Assembly: GCF_025060895.1 (NCBI RefSeq)
Contig: NZ_JANZKV010000182.1
Location: 1 to 64,000 of the forward strand
Direction of reading: 5' to 3'
DNA: 64,000 bases
DNA from: Stieleria sedimenti
GTDB lineage: Bacteria; Planctomycetota; Planctomycetia; Pirellulales; Pirellulaceae
Shown here: positions 8,177-16,570 of the stretch, in pieces
Layout: each line of letters begins with the position of its first letter
How positions within the stretch are numbered: the stretch's first letter is position 1
The notes under the pieces: model-generated
What the model was told of the DNA's origin: nothing
The model's input: the letters and a program-made list of their open reading frames with translations, nothing else
The model's database searches: none
Program-made: the position numbers and the translations under genes

Positions 8177-9328
8177 ATGGATCTAACGGATCTCGAAACA
8201 CTCCTTGCGCCGATCTCCGACGAAGAGCCCTGTGGTCCGGACTTGGAATACGATGCCGAGTTCGGCGAAATGGAGCGCGCCGCACAGAGCACGGCCGAAC
8301 AACAGTACGGCGACACCGTCGTCGCGGCCGAGCCGCCGGACTGGAAGGACGTCAAAAAGCGGGCCGAAGCCTTGTTGTCCCGCACCAAGGACATGCGAGT
8401 CGTTGCCATGTTGGCGCGTGCGACGCTCCACCAGGATGGCGTGATCGGTTTCTCTCACGCATTGCATCTGCTGCGCAGCTATCTCGAAACGTTTTGGGAG
8501 ACCGTGCATCCCGAGTTGGATCACGAAGACAATGACGATCCGACCTACCGCACGAACACGTTGATCACGTTCTGCGACGAACAGGGGATCATGAAGGACT
8601 TGCGTGACGCGCCGCTGGTCGCATCGCGTACGGTCGGTCGCTTCTCGCTTCGCGACGTCGAACATGCCCGCGAGGCGGAAGATAAACCGGCCTCGGACGA
8701 CGAGTCCGGCTCCAGCCGTCCCTCGCTCGGCGTGATCGACGCGGCGTTCAGTGATGTCGACGTGGAATCGATCCAGGCGACCGAAGAAGCGCTCCGTCTG
8801 GCGGCCGAGCACGTCGACGCGATCGAGAAATTCGTCACCGAGCAGGTCGGTGTCAATTTTGCCGTCAGCCTCGCTCCGCCGCGGTTGTTACTCGAAGAGA
8901 TGCACAAGTATGTGGTCTCACAACTCGAGCGACGCGGTGTCTTTGCCGACCAACCCGCAGCGGACGGTGAAGGCGAAGCGGACGGTGACGGCAGCGGCAG
9001 CGGCGAAGCGGCCGCCTCCGGCGATCTGCCCGCCGCTGCGGCGGCACAGGGATATCGCGTCAACGGCAAGATCACGTCGCGCAAAGACGCCATCAAGGCG
9101 TTGGATGACGTTTGTGATTTCTATGAAGAAAACGAACCGTCCAGCCCGTTGCCCCTTTTGATTCGACGCGCCCAACGACTCGCCTCCAAGAGTTTCTTGG
9201 ACATCCTTCGCGATCTGGCCCCCGATGCCGTCTCCCAGGCCGAGGCGCTCGGTGGAAACAAACCGGATCTTCCCCAGACGAGCGGCGAATCCGAAGAACC
9301 GGCCGCAGACAATTCATCAACTTGGTGA
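8177..9328 (+). CDS. tssA: T6SS TssA (ImpA family)
   Basis: TssA organises baseplate and sheath polymerisation. The N-terminal ImpA domain is clear: 'LLAPISDEEPCGPDLEYDAEF', 'PPDWKDVKKRAEALLSRTKDMRV' and 'LRSYLETFWETVHPELD' (residues about 7-120). A flexible, acidic Gly/Ala/Ser linker is visible around 255-290, followed by a C-terminal helical domain with 'YRVNGKITSRKDAIKALDDVCDFYEENEPSSPLPLLIRRA', which the family uses for ring assembly. At 383 aa it has the usual short TssA architecture. It is the first gene of the rightward T6SS series. Confidence 0.95.
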   Translation: MDLTDLETLLAPISDEEPCGPDLEYDAEFGEMERAAQSTAEQQYGDTVVAAEPPDWKDVKKRAEALLSRTKDMRVVAMLARATLHQDGVIGFSHALHLLRSYLETFWETVHPELDHEDNDDPTYRTNTLITFCDEQGIMKDLRDAPLVASRTVGRFSLRDVEHAREAEDKPASDDESGSSRPSLGVIDAAFSDVDVESIQATEEALRLAAEHVDAIEKFVTEQVGVNFAVSLAPPRLLLEEMHKYVVSQLERRGVFADQPAADGEGEADGDGSGSGEAAASGDLPAAAAAQGYRVNGKITSRKDAIKALDDVCDFYEENEPSSPLPLLIRRAQRLASKSFLDILRDLAPDAVSQAEALGGNKPDLPQTSGESEEPAADNSSTW

Positions 9329-9387
9329 CCCCACAATTTCAACAGCGGCGGCAAGTGATCGCCCAAATTTTTCCGCAGGAGTAACAG

Positions 9388-9918
9388 ATGGCTAAAGCTA
9401 GCGCTCAAAAATTTATTGCGAGGAATCGAGCTCCTCGCGTGCAAATCGAATACGACGTGGAAGTCTACGGTGCCGAAAAGAAGGTTCAGCTTCCCTTCGT
9501 GATGGGTGTGCTGGCCGATCTGTCGGGAAAGCCTGAGGAACCGCTCGCCCCGGTCGCTGACCGCAAGGCGCTTGAGATCGACGTGGACAACTTCGATGAA
9601 CGAATGAAGTCCATGAAACCTCGCGCCGCATTCCAGGTGCCCAACACGTTGACCGGCGAAGGCAACATGGCCGTCGACCTGACGTTCGAGAGCATGGATG
9701 ACTTTTCGCCCGCGGCCATCGCCCGCAAAGTCGATTCGCTCAGCAAACTGTTGCAAGCCCGCGAACAGCTCTCCAACCTGCTGACCTACATGGACGGCAA
9801 AGACGGTGCCGAAGCCTTGCTCGCCAAGGCCCTGAAAGATCCCGCCTTGCTGCAATCACTCTCCGCCGCTCCGAAAGCGGACGGCGACGACGCTGAAACA
9901 CCCGCCAACGAGGAGTAA
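9388..9918 (+). CDS. tssB: T6SS contractile sheath small subunit TssB (VipA)
   Basis: TssB pairs with TssC to build the contractile sheath. The family pattern is complete: 'RAPRVQIEYDVEVYGAEKKVQLPFVMGVLADLSG', then 'LEIDVDNFDERM', 'AAFQVPNTL', 'AVDLTFESMDDFSPAAIARKV' and 'LLQAREQLSNLLTYMDGK'. Length 176 aa is normal. A strong AGGAG ribosome site precedes the ATG by 6 bases. The tssC start follows 6 bp after the stop. Confidence 0.97.
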   Translation: MAKASAQKFIARNRAPRVQIEYDVEVYGAEKKVQLPFVMGVLADLSGKPEEPLAPVADRKALEIDVDNFDERMKSMKPRAAFQVPNTLTGEGNMAVDLTFESMDDFSPAAIARKVDSLSKLLQAREQLSNLLTYMDGKDGAEALLAKALKDPALLQSLSAAPKADGDDAETPANEE

Positions 9919-9924
9919 TTCATA

Positions 9925-11421
9925 ATGAGTACCGACGAAGCCGCATCCGCTGGACAGGCCGAGGGCGCAACCCTCGAAGCAAGTGAGTTCTCTTCGCTGT
10001 TGCAGAAGGAATTCCGCCCCAAATCCGACCAAGCCAAAGAAGCGGTCGAAACCGCCGTCCAAACGCTCGCCGAACAGGCGCTCGCGCAGACGTCTCTGAT
10101 CTCCGACGACGTGTTGGCATCGGTCGAAGCGATCATCGCTCAGATCGATTCCAAGCTCAGCGAGCAGATCAACCTGATCCTCCACAACGAAGACTTCCAA
10201 AAGCTGGAAGGTGCGTGGCGTGGGTTGCATCACTTGGTCAACAACACCGAGACCGACGAGATGCTCAAGATTCGAGTGATGAACATCTCGAAGAAAGAGC
10301 TGCACAAGACGGTCAAGAAGTTCAAAGGCACCGCCTGGGACCAAAGTCCGATCTTCAAGAAGATGTACGAAGAAGAGTACGGTCAATTCGGCGGCGAGCC
10401 CTACGGCTGCCTCGTCGGCGACTACCACTTCGACCACAGCCCGCCGGATGTCGAATTGCTCGGCGAAATGGCTCAAATTTCGGCCGCCTGTCACTCACCC
10501 TTCATCGCCGGCGTCTCGCCGACCGTGATGCAGATGGACAGTTGGCAAGAACTGACCAATCCGCGCGACTTGACCAAGATTTTCCAGACCCCCGAGTACG
10601 CCGCTTGGCGATCACTGCGGGAATCGGACGATTCCAAGTACATCGGCTTGGCGATGCCACGCTTCCTGTCACGCTTGCCTTACGGTGCCGCATCCGATCC
10701 CGTCGATGAGTTCGCCTTTGAGGAAGACACCGACGCGGCCAACAGCGAAAACTATTGCTGGGCGAACGCCGCCTACGCGATGGCGACCAACATCACGCGT
10801 TCATTCAAAATGTACGGTTGGTGCTCGCGCATTCGTGGGATCGAATCCGGTGGTGCGGTCGAAGGGCTGCCCTGTCACACGTTCCCGACCGATGACGGTG
10901 GAGTCGACATGAAATGTCCGACCGAAATCGCCATCAGCGATCGTCGTGAAGCGGAACTCGCGAAAAACGGTTTCATGCCGCTGATCCATAAAAAGAATTC
11001 CGACTTTGCCGCCTTCATCGGTGCCCAGTCGTTGCATCAACCGGCTGAATACGACGATCCCGATGCAACCGCCAACGCCAACCTGGGTGCACGGCTGCCG
11101 TACCTGTTCGCCACCTGTCGGTTCGCGCACTACCTGAAGTGCATCGTACGTGACAAGATCGGCAGCTTCAAAGAACGCAAGGACATGCAGCGGTGGCTCC
11201 AAGATTGGATCAACCAGTATGTCGACGGTAACCCCGGTACATCCAGCGAAGACACCAAAGCCCGTAAACCTTTGGCAGCCGCCGAAGTGGTGATCGAAGA
11301 GGTCGAAGGGAATCCAGGCTATTACACGTCCAAATTCTTCTTGCGTCCGCATTATCAATTGGAGGGGCTTTCGGTTTCACTGCGACTCGTCTCGAAACTT
11401 CCTTCGGCCAAGGGTGGCTGA
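9925..11421 (+). CDS. tssC: T6SS contractile sheath large subunit TssC (VipB)
   Basis: TssC forms the body of the sheath with TssB. The 498-aa sequence has 'INLILHNEDFQKLEGAWRGLHHLV', 'SPIFKKMYEEEYGQFGGEPYGCLVGDYHF', 'AAFIGAQSLHQPAEYDDPDATANANLGARLPYLFATCRFAHYLK' and the C-terminal 'YYTSKFFLRPHYQLEGLSVSLRLVSKLP', all diagnostic. The ribosome site GAGGAG overlaps the end of tssB, suggesting translational coupling. A hairpin with a T-tract follows the gene before hcp. Confidence 0.97.
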   Translation: MSTDEAASAGQAEGATLEASEFSSLLQKEFRPKSDQAKEAVETAVQTLAEQALAQTSLISDDVLASVEAIIAQIDSKLSEQINLILHNEDFQKLEGAWRGLHHLVNNTETDEMLKIRVMNISKKELHKTVKKFKGTAWDQSPIFKKMYEEEYGQFGGEPYGCLVGDYHFDHSPPDVELLGEMAQISAACHSPFIAGVSPTVMQMDSWQELTNPRDLTKIFQTPEYAAWRSLRESDDSKYIGLAMPRFLSRLPYGAASDPVDEFAFEEDTDAANSENYCWANAAYAMATNITRSFKMYGWCSRIRGIESGGAVEGLPCHTFPTDDGGVDMKCPTEIAISDRREAELAKNGFMPLIHKKNSDFAAFIGAQSLHQPAEYDDPDATANANLGARLPYLFATCRFAHYLKCIVRDKIGSFKERKDMQRWLQDWINQYVDGNPGTSSEDTKARKPLAAAEVVIEEVEGNPGYYTSKFFLRPHYQLEGLSVSLRLVSKLPSAKGG

Positions 11422-11452
11422 TCGATAGCTCCGTGGCGTGTAGACTTTCGCA

Positions 11453-11486
11453 CGTCGCGAAGCGGTAGACTTCGCGACGTTTTATT
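11453..11486 (+). terminator. Rho-independent terminator or attenuator between tssC and hcp
   Basis: The stem CGTCGCGAAG (11453-11462) pairs perfectly with CTTCGCGACG (11470-11479) around a 7-base loop, followed by TTTTATT. It sits 31 bp after the tssC stop and 36 bp before the hcp ATG, so it probably sets hcp expression apart from tssABC. Confidence 0.8.
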
Positions 11487-11521
11487 CATTGACTGGCACT
11501 CGACTGCAAAAGGGAATCACT

Positions 11522-12007
11522 ATGGCTGTAGACATGTTTCTGGACATCACCGGTGAGATTCAAGGAGAATCTCAAGACAAAACCCACAAGGACGAGATCG
11601 ACGTTCTCGCCTGGAGTTGGGGGATGTCACAATCCGGCTCGTTTCACGCCGGTGGTGGTGGCGGTTCCGGCAAGGCGAGCTTCCAAGACATCAGCGTGAC
11701 CAAGTGGCTCGACTCGTCGTCTCCGATCTTGATGGTGTACTGTGCAAACGGTGATCACTTCACCAACGCCAAGTTGACCGTTCGAAAAGCTGGCAAGACG
11801 CCGTTGGAATACTTGATCGTCCACATGAAGGATGTTCTGGTGACGTCGGTCCAGACGGGCGGGTCCGGCGGTGAAGACCGACTGACCGAAAACATTTCGT
11901 TGAACTTCCGCGAAGTGAAGGTCGAGTACAAAGCCCAGAAGGCTGACGGAACGGCCGCCGCGGCGAAAGAGTTCATCTGGAATATCGCCGAAAACTCCGC
12001 GTCGTGA
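11522..12007 (+). CDS. hcp: T6SS inner tube protein Hcp (TssD)
   Basis: Hcp hexamers stack into the tube that the sheath fires. The protein opens 'MAVDMFLDITGEIQGESQD' and continues with 'DEIDVLAWSWGMSQSGSFHAGGG' and 'FQDISVTKWLDSSSPILMVYCANGDHF', the standard Hcp pattern, at a standard length of 161 aa. The ATG at 11522 is preferred over upstream starts because it follows AAAGGGA and matches the Hcp N-terminus. It has its own leader after a terminator-like hairpin, consistent with separate, high expression. Confidence 0.97.
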   Translation: MAVDMFLDITGEIQGESQDKTHKDEIDVLAWSWGMSQSGSFHAGGGGGSGKASFQDISVTKWLDSSSPILMVYCANGDHFTNAKLTVRKAGKTPLEYLIVHMKDVLVTSVQTGGSGGEDRLTENISLNFREVKVEYKAQKADGTAAAAKEFIWNIAENSAS

Positions 12008-12243
12008 TCGGCTGATCGCGTTTGATTGATTCAGCGGGGTGAGCCTGTCTATTGCATGCTCGTCCGAAGGGTCGATTCGCCAGCCACGAGGTTTCTTGCC
12101 CGGACGCGGTTTCCGATCGCGCATCCGGGGCAGGCCTCCTGACATTTCGAGCGCTGAGTCTCTCGGCGCCGTTTTTCCTACACTCGATTGCCGTCGCCGT
12201 TTGACCGTTTGACGTCGGCGTCTCTCCTATTGGATCGCCTCAA

Positions 12244-13125
12244 ATGCTCGCCGAAGGATACCTCCGCGATGGCAAATTGGATGATGCCTTCGCCGAACTC
12301 AAAAAGGCCGTCCAACAAGACCCGGCCAACGACAAGTACCGGGTCTTCTTGTTCCAGATGCTGACCGTGCTCGGCAAGTGGGACAGTGCGCTCAGCCAAC
12401 TCGAGATCGCGGGCGAACTGGACGCCGGAAACCTGGCGATGGTGCAAGCCTATCGCGAAGCCATCAAGTGCGAAAAAACGCGCGGCCGCGTTTTCGCCGG
12501 CCAGACCTCGCCGATGATCTTCGGCGAACCCGATCGCTGGTTGGCCTTGATGATCGAAGCGCTCAAACTGGCTGCCAACGGGCAACACGCCAAAGCCGAG
12601 TCGCTGCGCACCGAGGCGTTTGAATCCGCCCCCACAACCGCCGGGACCCTCGAACTGACCGGCGATCATCGCCACGAATTCGATTGGATCGCCGACGCCG
12701 ATCCGAGGCTGGGTCCCGTGCTCGAAGGCCTGCTCAACGGACAGTATTACTGGATCCCGTTTCACCGCATCGCACACATCGAAATCGAAGCACCCTCGGA
12801 CCTGCGTGATTTTGTTTGGACCCCCGTGCATTTCACCTGGGCCAACGGCGGAGAATCCTTTGGCATGATTCCGACCCGCTACCCCGGGTCCGAATCGATC
12901 GAAGATCCCCTGGTCCGGCTTTCCCGAAAAACCGACTGGCTGCCCGTCGCGGACGCCGACAGTGAACTTGCGATCGGGATCGGACAACGCATGCTCGCCA
13001 CCGATGCCGATGAATACGCGTTGCTGGACGTGCGAAAAATCACCTTGAACGTGGAACCGGAACCCGACGAGCAGGCAAAACCTGACGAGGACCAATCTAG
13101 CGACGTTCCAAGTGGTGATGACTGA
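12244..13125 (+). CDS. tagJ: T6SS accessory protein TagJ (ImpE family)
   Basis: TagJ/ImpE proteins bind the sheath component TssB and are thought to modulate sheath handling together with ClpV. The N-terminal TPR-like part reads 'LRDGKLDDAFAELKKAVQQDPANDKYR' and 'LFQMLTVLGKWDSALSQLEI', followed by the ImpE domain with 'RGRVFAGQTSPMIFGEPDRW', 'FDWIADADPRLGPVLEGLLNGQYYWIPF' and 'LRDFVWTPVHFTWANGGES'. It is 293 aa. The spacer after hcp is 236 bp without a gene; tssE starts 5 bp after the stop. Confidence 0.9.
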   Translation: MLAEGYLRDGKLDDAFAELKKAVQQDPANDKYRVFLFQMLTVLGKWDSALSQLEIAGELDAGNLAMVQAYREAIKCEKTRGRVFAGQTSPMIFGEPDRWLALMIEALKLAANGQHAKAESLRTEAFESAPTTAGTLELTGDHRHEFDWIADADPRLGPVLEGLLNGQYYWIPFHRIAHIEIEAPSDLRDFVWTPVHFTWANGGESFGMIPTRYPGSESIEDPLVRLSRKTDWLPVADADSELAIGIGQRMLATDADEYALLDVRKITLNVEPEPDEQAKPDEDQSSDVPSGDD

Positions 13126-13130
13126 GCACC

Positions 13131-13628
13131 ATGGCAGACCTGAGTTCTCAAGAACGCCTGTTTCCTTCGCTGTTGGATCGTCTGACCGACGACCAAGCGG
13201 GAACCAGAGTCGAATCACGCGACCAACGCGTGTTCTCGATCCACAAGTTGCGCGCCGCCGTTTTGCGTGACTTGGCGTGGCTGATGAACACCTGCCATCT
13301 GGCCGCCCACCAGGATCTGACTGACTACCCCGAGGTGGCCAAATCGGTCATCAACTATGGCATCCCGGATCTGACCGGTAAAACCGTTTCCGGATTGCAG
13401 GTGTTCGAAGTCCAGCAGGCGCTGCGTCAAGCGATTTTGGATTTCGAACCCCGAATCCTTGCCGACACGCTGGAAGTGCGAGGTGACAAGGACCCCGATT
13501 CGCCACTGTCAAACTCACTGCAGTTCGAGATCGAAGGCGAACTCTGGTCCAGGCCGTTTCCCGAACGTCTGTACCTGCGTTCGGAGCTCGATCTTGAGAC
13601 GGGCACCGTCAATATTCACGAAGCATAA
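13131..13628 (+). CDS. tssE: T6SS baseplate protein TssE (gp25-like)
   Basis: TssE is the lysozyme-like gp25 wedge protein of the baseplate, where sheath polymerisation starts. Conserved pieces are 'LFPSLLDRLTDD', 'HKLRAAVLRDLAWLMNTCH', 'DYPEVAKSVINYGIPDLTGKTV' and 'LRQAILDFEPRI'. Its 165 aa are normal. It lies tightly between tagJ and tssF (14 bp gap) on the same strand. Confidence 0.95.
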   Translation: MADLSSQERLFPSLLDRLTDDQAGTRVESRDQRVFSIHKLRAAVLRDLAWLMNTCHLAAHQDLTDYPEVAKSVINYGIPDLTGKTVSGLQVFEVQQALRQAILDFEPRILADTLEVRGDKDPDSPLSNSLQFEIEGELWSRPFPERLYLRSELDLETGTVNIHEA

Positions 13629-13642
13629 CGAGGCACGTCTGC

Positions 13643-15517
13643 ATGGATCCGCGTCTGCTGAATTATTACAACCAAGAGCTCCAATTCGTTCGCGAATCGG
13701 GTGCCGAGTTCGCCGAGGAATACCCCAAGATCGCCAGCCGGTTGGGGATCGATGTCTTTGAATGTGCCGATCCGTATGTGGAGCGATTGTTCGAAGGGTT
13801 TGCCTTGCTGGCCGCACGCATCCAGCTGAAACTGGACGCCGAATTCCCCCGGCTGACACAGCACTTGCTGCAGATGGTGTGTCCCCATTATCTGTCGCCC
13901 CAGCCGTCGATGGCCGTCGTTCAGTTCCAACCCGACTTGACCGAAGGGGCATTGGCCGAGGGATTCAAGCTGCCACGCCACACGTTGCTGCAAAGTCTGC
14001 TGGGCAAGGGCGAACAGACCCGCTGTACCTTTCGCACGGCCGATGACGTCACGCTGTGGCCGATCAAGTTGTCCAAGGCCGACTACTTCCTGCGGGACGT
14101 CGCCGCGCTCGGGCTGCCCGATCATCCGTCGGTCAAGGCCGCCATGGTCTTGAAACTGGAATCCACCGCGGGGCTCAAATTCAATCAGCTTCCGCTCGAT
14201 CAGCTGCCCCTGTTTATCCGCGGTGCCACCGACGTGCCGATGCGGATCTACGAACAACTGATGACCGGCGGGGTCGGAATCGCCGTGCGGGCCGGTGGGA
14301 ATCAAGCACGCTGGAAGGTTCAACTGGGGAAGTCCAAAGTCCGCCCGATGGGCTTCGGCGATCACCAAGCCATGCTGCCCTATGGGCCGCGGTCGTTTCA
14401 GGGATACCGATTGCTGCAGGAATACTTTTCGTTTCCGCATCGCTACATGTTTGCCCAATTGAACGAACTGCAGTCACTGGTCAAACACTGCGACAGCGAG
14501 TCGATTGAAATTGCGATCCTGCTTGGCCGCGGCGACCCCCAGCTTTCCAACCGCGTCGACGCGACTCATTTTTCCTTGTTCAGTTGTCCGGCGATCAATC
14601 TGTTCCCCAAGCGCGCCGATCGAATTCATCTCAGTGACCGTGCGTCGGAATATCAGGTCATGCCGGATCGCACGCGCGCACTGGATTTCGAAGTTTACGA
14701 TGTCAACGAGGTGCGAGGCTACGGCACCAGCAACGACCGCGAGCAGGAATTCAAGCCGTTTTATTCGATCAACGACTTCACGTCGGATCATCGTAGCCGG
14801 GCTTACTTCACCGTCACTCGGCGCCCACGCATGCTGTCGGGTAAGCACAAGCAATACGGGCCACGCTCAAGCTACATCGGCAGCGAAGCATTCCTGACGT
14901 TGGTCGACGCGAACGAGGCACCGTATTCGCACGAGCTTCGCCAGCTGTCGGTGGAGACACTTTGCACCAACCGCGATCTACCGCTTCAGATGCCGGTGGG
15001 AATCAGCGATTCTGACTTTACCCTGGAAGTCAGTGCCCCCGTCCAGGCCGTCCGTTGTCTGGTCGGCCCCACCAAACCCCAGCCTTCCAAAAGCTATGAG
15101 AATGGCCAGACCACTTGGCGTTTGATCAATCACCTGTCGCTCAATTATCTCTCGTTGTTAAACAGCGAAACCGGCGGCGCGACCGCGCTCCGAGAGCTGC
15201 TGTCGCTCTACTCCGACACCAATAACGTGATGACGAACAAGCAGATCGACGCCGTGCGGTCGATCGAATCCAAACCGGTCACCCGCCCGATCTCGTCATC
15301 CGGTCCACTCAGTTTCGGCCGCGGCCTCGAACTCACGCTCACGCTGGACGAAACAGGATTCGAGGGAACGGGTGCGTTCTTGATGGCGGCGGTGCTCAAC
15401 GAATTTTTTGCGAAGTATGTGTCAATCAACTCATTTACCGAGACGGTCTTTCGAACGACCGAACGAGGAGAGGTAGCGCGATGGCCCGCGAAGATGGGAC
15501 GGCGACACGCCCTTTAG
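13643..15517 (+). CDS. tssF: T6SS baseplate protein TssF (VasA/ImpG)
   Basis: TssF forms the baseplate wedge with TssG and TssE. The start 'MDPRLLNYYNQELQFVRESGAEFAEEYPKIASRL' and 'CADPYVERLFEGFALLAARIQLKLDAEFPRLTQHLL' are family signatures; 'HLSLNYLSL' and 'FVSINSFTETV'-like motifs near the C-terminus also fit. Length 624 aa is standard. The last 37 bp overlap the start of tssG, implying coupled translation of the two wedge partners. Confidence 0.97.
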   Translation: MDPRLLNYYNQELQFVRESGAEFAEEYPKIASRLGIDVFECADPYVERLFEGFALLAARIQLKLDAEFPRLTQHLLQMVCPHYLSPQPSMAVVQFQPDLTEGALAEGFKLPRHTLLQSLLGKGEQTRCTFRTADDVTLWPIKLSKADYFLRDVAALGLPDHPSVKAAMVLKLESTAGLKFNQLPLDQLPLFIRGATDVPMRIYEQLMTGGVGIAVRAGGNQARWKVQLGKSKVRPMGFGDHQAMLPYGPRSFQGYRLLQEYFSFPHRYMFAQLNELQSLVKHCDSESIEIAILLGRGDPQLSNRVDATHFSLFSCPAINLFPKRADRIHLSDRASEYQVMPDRTRALDFEVYDVNEVRGYGTSNDREQEFKPFYSINDFTSDHRSRAYFTVTRRPRMLSGKHKQYGPRSSYIGSEAFLTLVDANEAPYSHELRQLSVETLCTNRDLPLQMPVGISDSDFTLEVSAPVQAVRCLVGPTKPQPSKSYENGQTTWRLINHLSLNYLSLLNSETGGATALRELLSLYSDTNNVMTNKQIDAVRSIESKPVTRPISSSGPLSFGRGLELTLTLDETGFEGTGAFLMAAVLNEFFAKYVSINSFTETVFRTTERGEVARWPAKMGRRHAL

Positions 15518-16506
15518 ACGTGACGCTGCAGCGGCTAACCGACGAACCGTACAAGTTTGATTTCTATCAAGCGATGCGGTTGCTCGAATGCGCGTTTGCC
15601 GATTCCCCTCGGTTCGGGCATACCATCCGTCTGTCCGATGATCGCGTCCGGTTGACCCAGCAACCGTCGCTCAGTTTCGCACCGTCGTCGTTGTCGGCGT
15701 TTGATCTTGCCAGCGGCGTCGGCGCCAACGACTACCACAAAATGAGCGTCCGTTTCTTCGGGCTGTGCGGTCCCAACGGCGCTCTGCCGCTGCACTTGAC
15801 CGAATACATTCGTGATCGAATCCAGCACCACGACGACACCACGTTCGCCGCTTTCCTGGACGTCTTTCATCACCGCATGCTCTCGCTGTTCTATCGGGCT
15901 TGGGCAGACGCTCAGCCGGTCGCGCATTTCGATCGTCCCGAATCGGATCGATTTTCGGTCTATGTCGGGTCCCTGATGGGGACCGGTATGCCGTCGCTGC
16001 AAGATCGTGACGAACTGCCGGATCTGGCAAAGCTGTTTTACGCCGGTCGCTTCGCCTGCCAAGCCCGCAACCCCGAAGGCTTGCAGGCCATGATTTCAGA
16101 TTTTTTCAAAGTGCCCTGTGAGATCGAAGAGTTCGTCGGTCGATGGACTGAAATCCCGGACAATTGCCGCTTCAATCTCGGCGACGACCCCGGCAGTTCC
16201 AGCCTCGGGATCGCTTGCACACTCGGTTCGCATGTGTGGGAGTGTCAACAAAGCTTTCGCATCACCGTCGGTCCCGTCGGTTGGGATGATTTTGCCCGCA
16301 TGCTTCCCGGCGGAGAAAGCCTGCAGCGATTGACCGCGCTGGTCAAAAACTACCTCGGCGAAGAATTGGTTTGGGACCTGAACCTCGTCCTCAAGAAAGA
16401 AGAAACGCCTTCTTGGCAATTGGGCGAGGCAAAACTCGGACAAACCATGTGGTTGGACAGCGAAGGCGTCACCGAAGATCCGAAAGATTTATTGTTACAC
16501 AGTTAA
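15481..16506 (+). CDS. tssG: T6SS baseplate protein TssG (VasB/ImpH)
   Basis: TssG is the partner of TssF in the wedge. Conserved pieces include 'YKFDFYQAMRLLECAF', 'VRLTQQPSLSFAPSSLSAFD', 'FFGLCGPNGALPLHLTEYIRDR' and 'FLDVFHHRMLSLFYRAWADAQPV'. The ATG lies inside the end of tssF, preceded by GAGGAGAGG. Length 341 aa is normal. A short repeat (16525-16547) separates it from tssH. Confidence 0.96.
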   Translation: MAREDGTATRPLDVTLQRLTDEPYKFDFYQAMRLLECAFADSPRFGHTIRLSDDRVRLTQQPSLSFAPSSLSAFDLASGVGANDYHKMSVRFFGLCGPNGALPLHLTEYIRDRIQHHDDTTFAAFLDVFHHRMLSLFYRAWADAQPVAHFDRPESDRFSVYVGSLMGTGMPSLQDRDELPDLAKLFYAGRFACQARNPEGLQAMISDFFKVPCEIEEFVGRWTEIPDNCRFNLGDDPGSSSLGIACTLGSHVWECQQSFRITVGPVGWDDFARMLPGGESLQRLTALVKNYLGEELVWDLNLVLKKEETPSWQLGEAKLGQTMWLDSEGVTEDPKDLLLHS

Positions 16507-16524
16507 AATATTCGAAGAACAAGT

Positions 16525-16547
16525 GGGATAGGCTTCCAGCCTGTCAA
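16525..16547. repeat. Short interspersed repeat 'GGATAGGCTTCCAGCCTGTC'
   Basis: GGGATAGGCTTCCAGCCTGT recurs with small changes at 26558-26580 (GGATAGGCTTCCGGCC) and 41284-41307 (GAGAGGCTTTCAGCCTGTC). The core GGCTtccAGCC can pair with itself. This copy lies between tssG and tssH, ending 24 bp before the tssH start codon. Confidence 0.65.
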
Positions 16548-16570
16548 GTTCGCAACCTAGGAGAAAGACC

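Noticed and set aside
11493-11508. Sigma-54-type promoter (TGGCAC...CTGC) before hcp
   Set aside because: The GG-to-GC spacing is one base short, and the site is too close to the ATG to leave room for a leader.
12178-13218. 346-aa leftward ORF
   Set aside because: It is antisense to tagJ and tssE, which have clear family matches; it is a composition shadow.
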